Origin: Buchnera aphidicola (Nurudea shiraii)
GTDB taxonomy: Bacteria; Pseudomonadota; Gammaproteobacteria; Enterobacterales; Enterobacteriaceae
DNA length: 64,000 bases
NCBI GenBank assembly: GCA_039829955.1
Contig: CP140035.1
Coordinates: forward strand, 186,001 to 250,000
Reading direction: 5' to 3'
Shown here: positions 62,319 to 64,000 of the stretch, in pieces
Layout of the letters: each line of letters opens with the position of its first letter
Position numbering within the stretch: position 1 is the first letter of the stretch
Translations under genes and position numbers: made by a program
The notes under the pieces: model-generated
What the model saw: only the letters and a program-made list of their open reading frames with translations
What the model was told of the DNA's origin: nothing
The model's database searches: none

Positions 62319-62876
62319 ATGATTGAAAATATTAAGGAATTTTCAAAAACTAAAATGGAAAATTGTATTACAATACTGATAAATAATCTTGATACATTAC
62401 GTACAGATAGAGCATCTCCTTCAATTTTAAATTCTATTTATATAGATTATTTTGGAAATAATGTACAATTACAAAAATTAGCTAATATAATTGTAGAGAA
62501 CTTTAATACTTTAAAAATTAGCTTATTTGACGTTTCTATTAAAAATCGTGTGAAAAAGTCTATAGTAAATTCTAATCTTGGTTTAAATCCAATTTCAATA
62601 GGAAATGATTTAAGAATAGTATTGCCTTCTTTAACAGAGGAAAGAAGAAAGAGTTATATTAAGATGGCAAAAAATTTTTCGGAACAAAGTCGAATTTGTA
62701 TAAGAAACGTGCGTCGTTCTTCTAATGAGAAAATTAAACGTACTTTAAAAGAAAAATTAATTAGTAGTGATATAGAAAAAAGTTTACAGAGTGATGTTCA
62801 GATTTTAACGGATTTTTATATAAATAAGATTTCTAAAATTTTAAAAATAAAAGAACATGATTTAATGAATATATGA
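62319..62876 (+). CDS. frr: Ribosome recycling factor
   Basis: RRF splits post-termination ribosomes with EF-G. With the ATG at 62319 it is 185 residues, the E. coli length. Conserved blocks are LRTDRASPSILNSI, NLGLNPISIGNDLRIVLPSLTEERRK and the C-terminal helical stalk with RNVRRSSNEK. AAGG at 62307-62310 lies 8 bases before this ATG. An upstream in-frame ATG at 62262 adds 19 residues with no family match. Confidence 0.96.
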   Translation: MIENIKEFSKTKMENCITILINNLDTLRTDRASPSILNSIYIDYFGNNVQLQKLANIIVENFNTLKISLFDVSIKNRVKKSIVNSNLGLNPISIGNDLRIVLPSLTEERRKSYIKMAKNFSEQSRICIRNVRRSSNEKIKRTLKEKLISSDIEKSLQSDVQILTDFYINKISKILKIKEHDLMNI

Positions 62877-62987
62877 TCAATGGTTTAATACACGAACTAT
62901 AAATAATAGATTGTATAACGTTATATTTTGGTTGTTGCGAAAAATATTGTTTTTTAAAATTTTTAGTCTTTTGTATTGGATAATACT

Positions 62988-64000
62988 ATGAAAAAAATAG
63001 TTATTTTAGGTTCTACGGGATCGATTGGAATTAATGTTTTATCGATTATTCAAAAAAATCCTAAATTGTTTAAAGTAGTTGCGTTATCTGCTGATAAAAA
63101 TATAAAAACGATGATTCGACAATGCGAAATTTTTTCTCCAAAATGGGCCTCTTTAAGAAGTATAAAAGCTGCTAAAGAATTGAAAATTCAACTTGAGAAA
63201 AGAAATATAAAAACTCAAGTTCTTTCGGGAAATCAAGCTTCTTGTCAATTAGCTAGCTTAGAATCAGCGGATTATGTTGTTTCTGCAATTATTGGTGCTT
63301 CAGGTTTGATTTCTACATTACATGCAATTAAGTCTAAAAAAACGATATGGTTGGCTAATAAAGAGTCTCTTGTTATTGGAAATCATTTATTGATGAAAGA
63401 AATAAAAGCTAATAACACTGTTTTAATACCTCTTGATAGTGAACAGAATGCTATGTTTCAAAGTTTTCCTATTAATATTCAAAAAAATATAAGATCGATA
63501 AACTTAAATGAATATGGGGTAAAATCTATTGTTTTGACAGGTTCCGGAGGCCCTTTTTTAAAATTTCCTTTGCGTCAGTTAAGAGATGTCACCCCGTATC
63601 AAGCTTGTAAGCATCCAAATTGGATTATGGGAAAAAAAATTTCAGTTGATTCAGCTACTATGATGAATAAAGGATTAGAATACATTGAAACTAAATTATT
63701 ATTTAATGTTCGTAATGTTGAAATAGAGTTAGTAATACATCCGGAATCAATTATTCATTCTATGATTAGATATCAAAATGGAAGTGTGATAGCAAATTTA
63801 TCTGCTAACGATATTAGAATCTCTATTGCATATGCAATGTTTTGGCCCGATAAGGTAATGTTTAATTTACCTCATCTCGATTTTTTTGAACTTCAAAAAT
63901 TATCTTTTAAAAAACCTAATTTTAAAAAATATCCATGTTTGAAGTTAGCGTTACATGCGTATCGTAGTGGACATGCTTCTATAATAGTATTGAATGCTGC
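62988..64000 (+). CDS. dxr: 1-deoxy-D-xylulose 5-phosphate reductoisomerase (cut by window edge)
   Basis: Dxr commits DXP to the MEP isoprenoid pathway, which supplies undecaprenyl lipid carriers and quinones. The frame is open from ATG 62988 to the window end (337 full codons; E. coli 398 residues). It shows the NADPH motif LGSTGSIGINVL, LANKESLV, the metal-site PLDSEQNAMFQ, TGSGGPF, HPNWIMGKKISVDSATMMNKGLE and the CLKLALHAY segment. GGA lies 8 bases upstream. It follows frr by 111 bases as in E. coli. Confidence 0.96.
   Translation, partial: MKKIVILGSTGSIGINVLSIIQKNPKLFKVVALSADKNIKTMIRQCEIFSPKWASLRSIKAAKELKIQLEKRNIKTQVLSGNQASCQLASLESADYVVSAIIGASGLISTLHAIKSKKTIWLANKESLVIGNHLLMKEIKANNTVLIPLDSEQNAMFQSFPINIQKNIRSINLNEYGVKSIVLTGSGGPFLKFPLRQLRDVTPYQACKHPNWIMGKKISVDSATMMNKGLEYIETKLLFNVRNVEIELVIHPESIIHSMIRYQNGSVIANLSANDIRISIAYAMFWPDKVMFNLPHLDFFELQKLSFKKPNFKKYPCLKLALHAYRSGHASIIVLNA

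Noticed and set aside
1..64000. CRISPR array, insertion sequences, prophage, toxin-antitoxin or restriction genes
   Set aside because: No spaced direct repeats, transposase or integrase motifs were seen; all supported genes belong to core metabolism, cell division or translation.
1..64000. tRNA genes
   Set aside because: The only TTCGA-type T-arm with matching stems is that of tmRNA at about 10347-10375.

Overview
The window is an AT-rich (roughly three quarters A+T), gene-dense bacterial chromosome segment whose proteins all match gamma-proteobacterial (E. coli-like) families. It shows the marks of a long-term obligate insect endosymbiont: shrunken proteins, very long A/T homopolymers, eroded spacers, no mobile elements, and retained essential amino-acid biosynthesis (thrABC, ilvIH, dapD). 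Gene order and content fit Buchnera aphidicola. Its degree of decay suggests a deep, highly reduced lineage such as the Baizongia pistaciae symbiont; the species call is confident, the strain call is inference.

Layout. 1-5693: nrdB (cut by the window edge), nrdA and gyrA on the minus strand. 6259-13410: a DUF2076 protein with a poly-Asp tail, a 2-Cys peroxiredoxin, ung, grpE, nadK, tmRNA (ssrA), grxD, rnt, sodA and pth. 13458-19414: ychF, then the thrABC operon with a relic attenuator hairpin before thrA. 19415-24448: an eroded spacer, dksA, truA, a truncated mrcB, and a 1.2-kb gene-free stretch of about the size of the lost mrcB transpeptidase domain. 24449-34720: secA, coaE, guaC and aceE-aceF-lpd. 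34960-52345: mtnN, erpA and a complete division and cell wall (dcw) cluster on the minus strand (rsmH-ftsL-ftsI-murE-murF-mraY-murD-ftsW-murG-murC-ddlB-[ftsQ pseudogene]-ftsA-ftsZ). 52421-64000: ilvH, ilvI, apbE, degP, dapD, map, and the rpsB-tsf-pyrH-frr-dxr translation and isoprenoid run, with dxr cut by the right edge.

Main observation. Seven genes are each split by a single frame break that falls exactly in a homopolymer run: ung, murD, murF, murE, ftsI, ftsL (poly-A in the coding strand) and apbE (poly-T). Changing each run by one base rebuilds a protein of family length. Where I recalled the E. coli sequence across the junction (ung, ftsL, ftsI, murE, murD), the restored spacing matches with no gap. 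Five of the seven are in the dcw cluster. This matches the known idea that Buchnera and Blochmannia rescue such genes by RNA polymerase slippage at poly(A) tracts. In the same cluster ftsQ is a readable pseudogene with stops and frameshifts, and the only bifunctional PBP (mrcB) keeps just its glycosyltransferase half. Peptidoglycan cross-linking would then rest on a slippage-dependent FtsI.

I saw no CRISPR arrays, insertion sequences, prophage genes, tRNA genes or rRNA genes. No wholly new system is visible; the interest lies in the pattern of decay and rescue.
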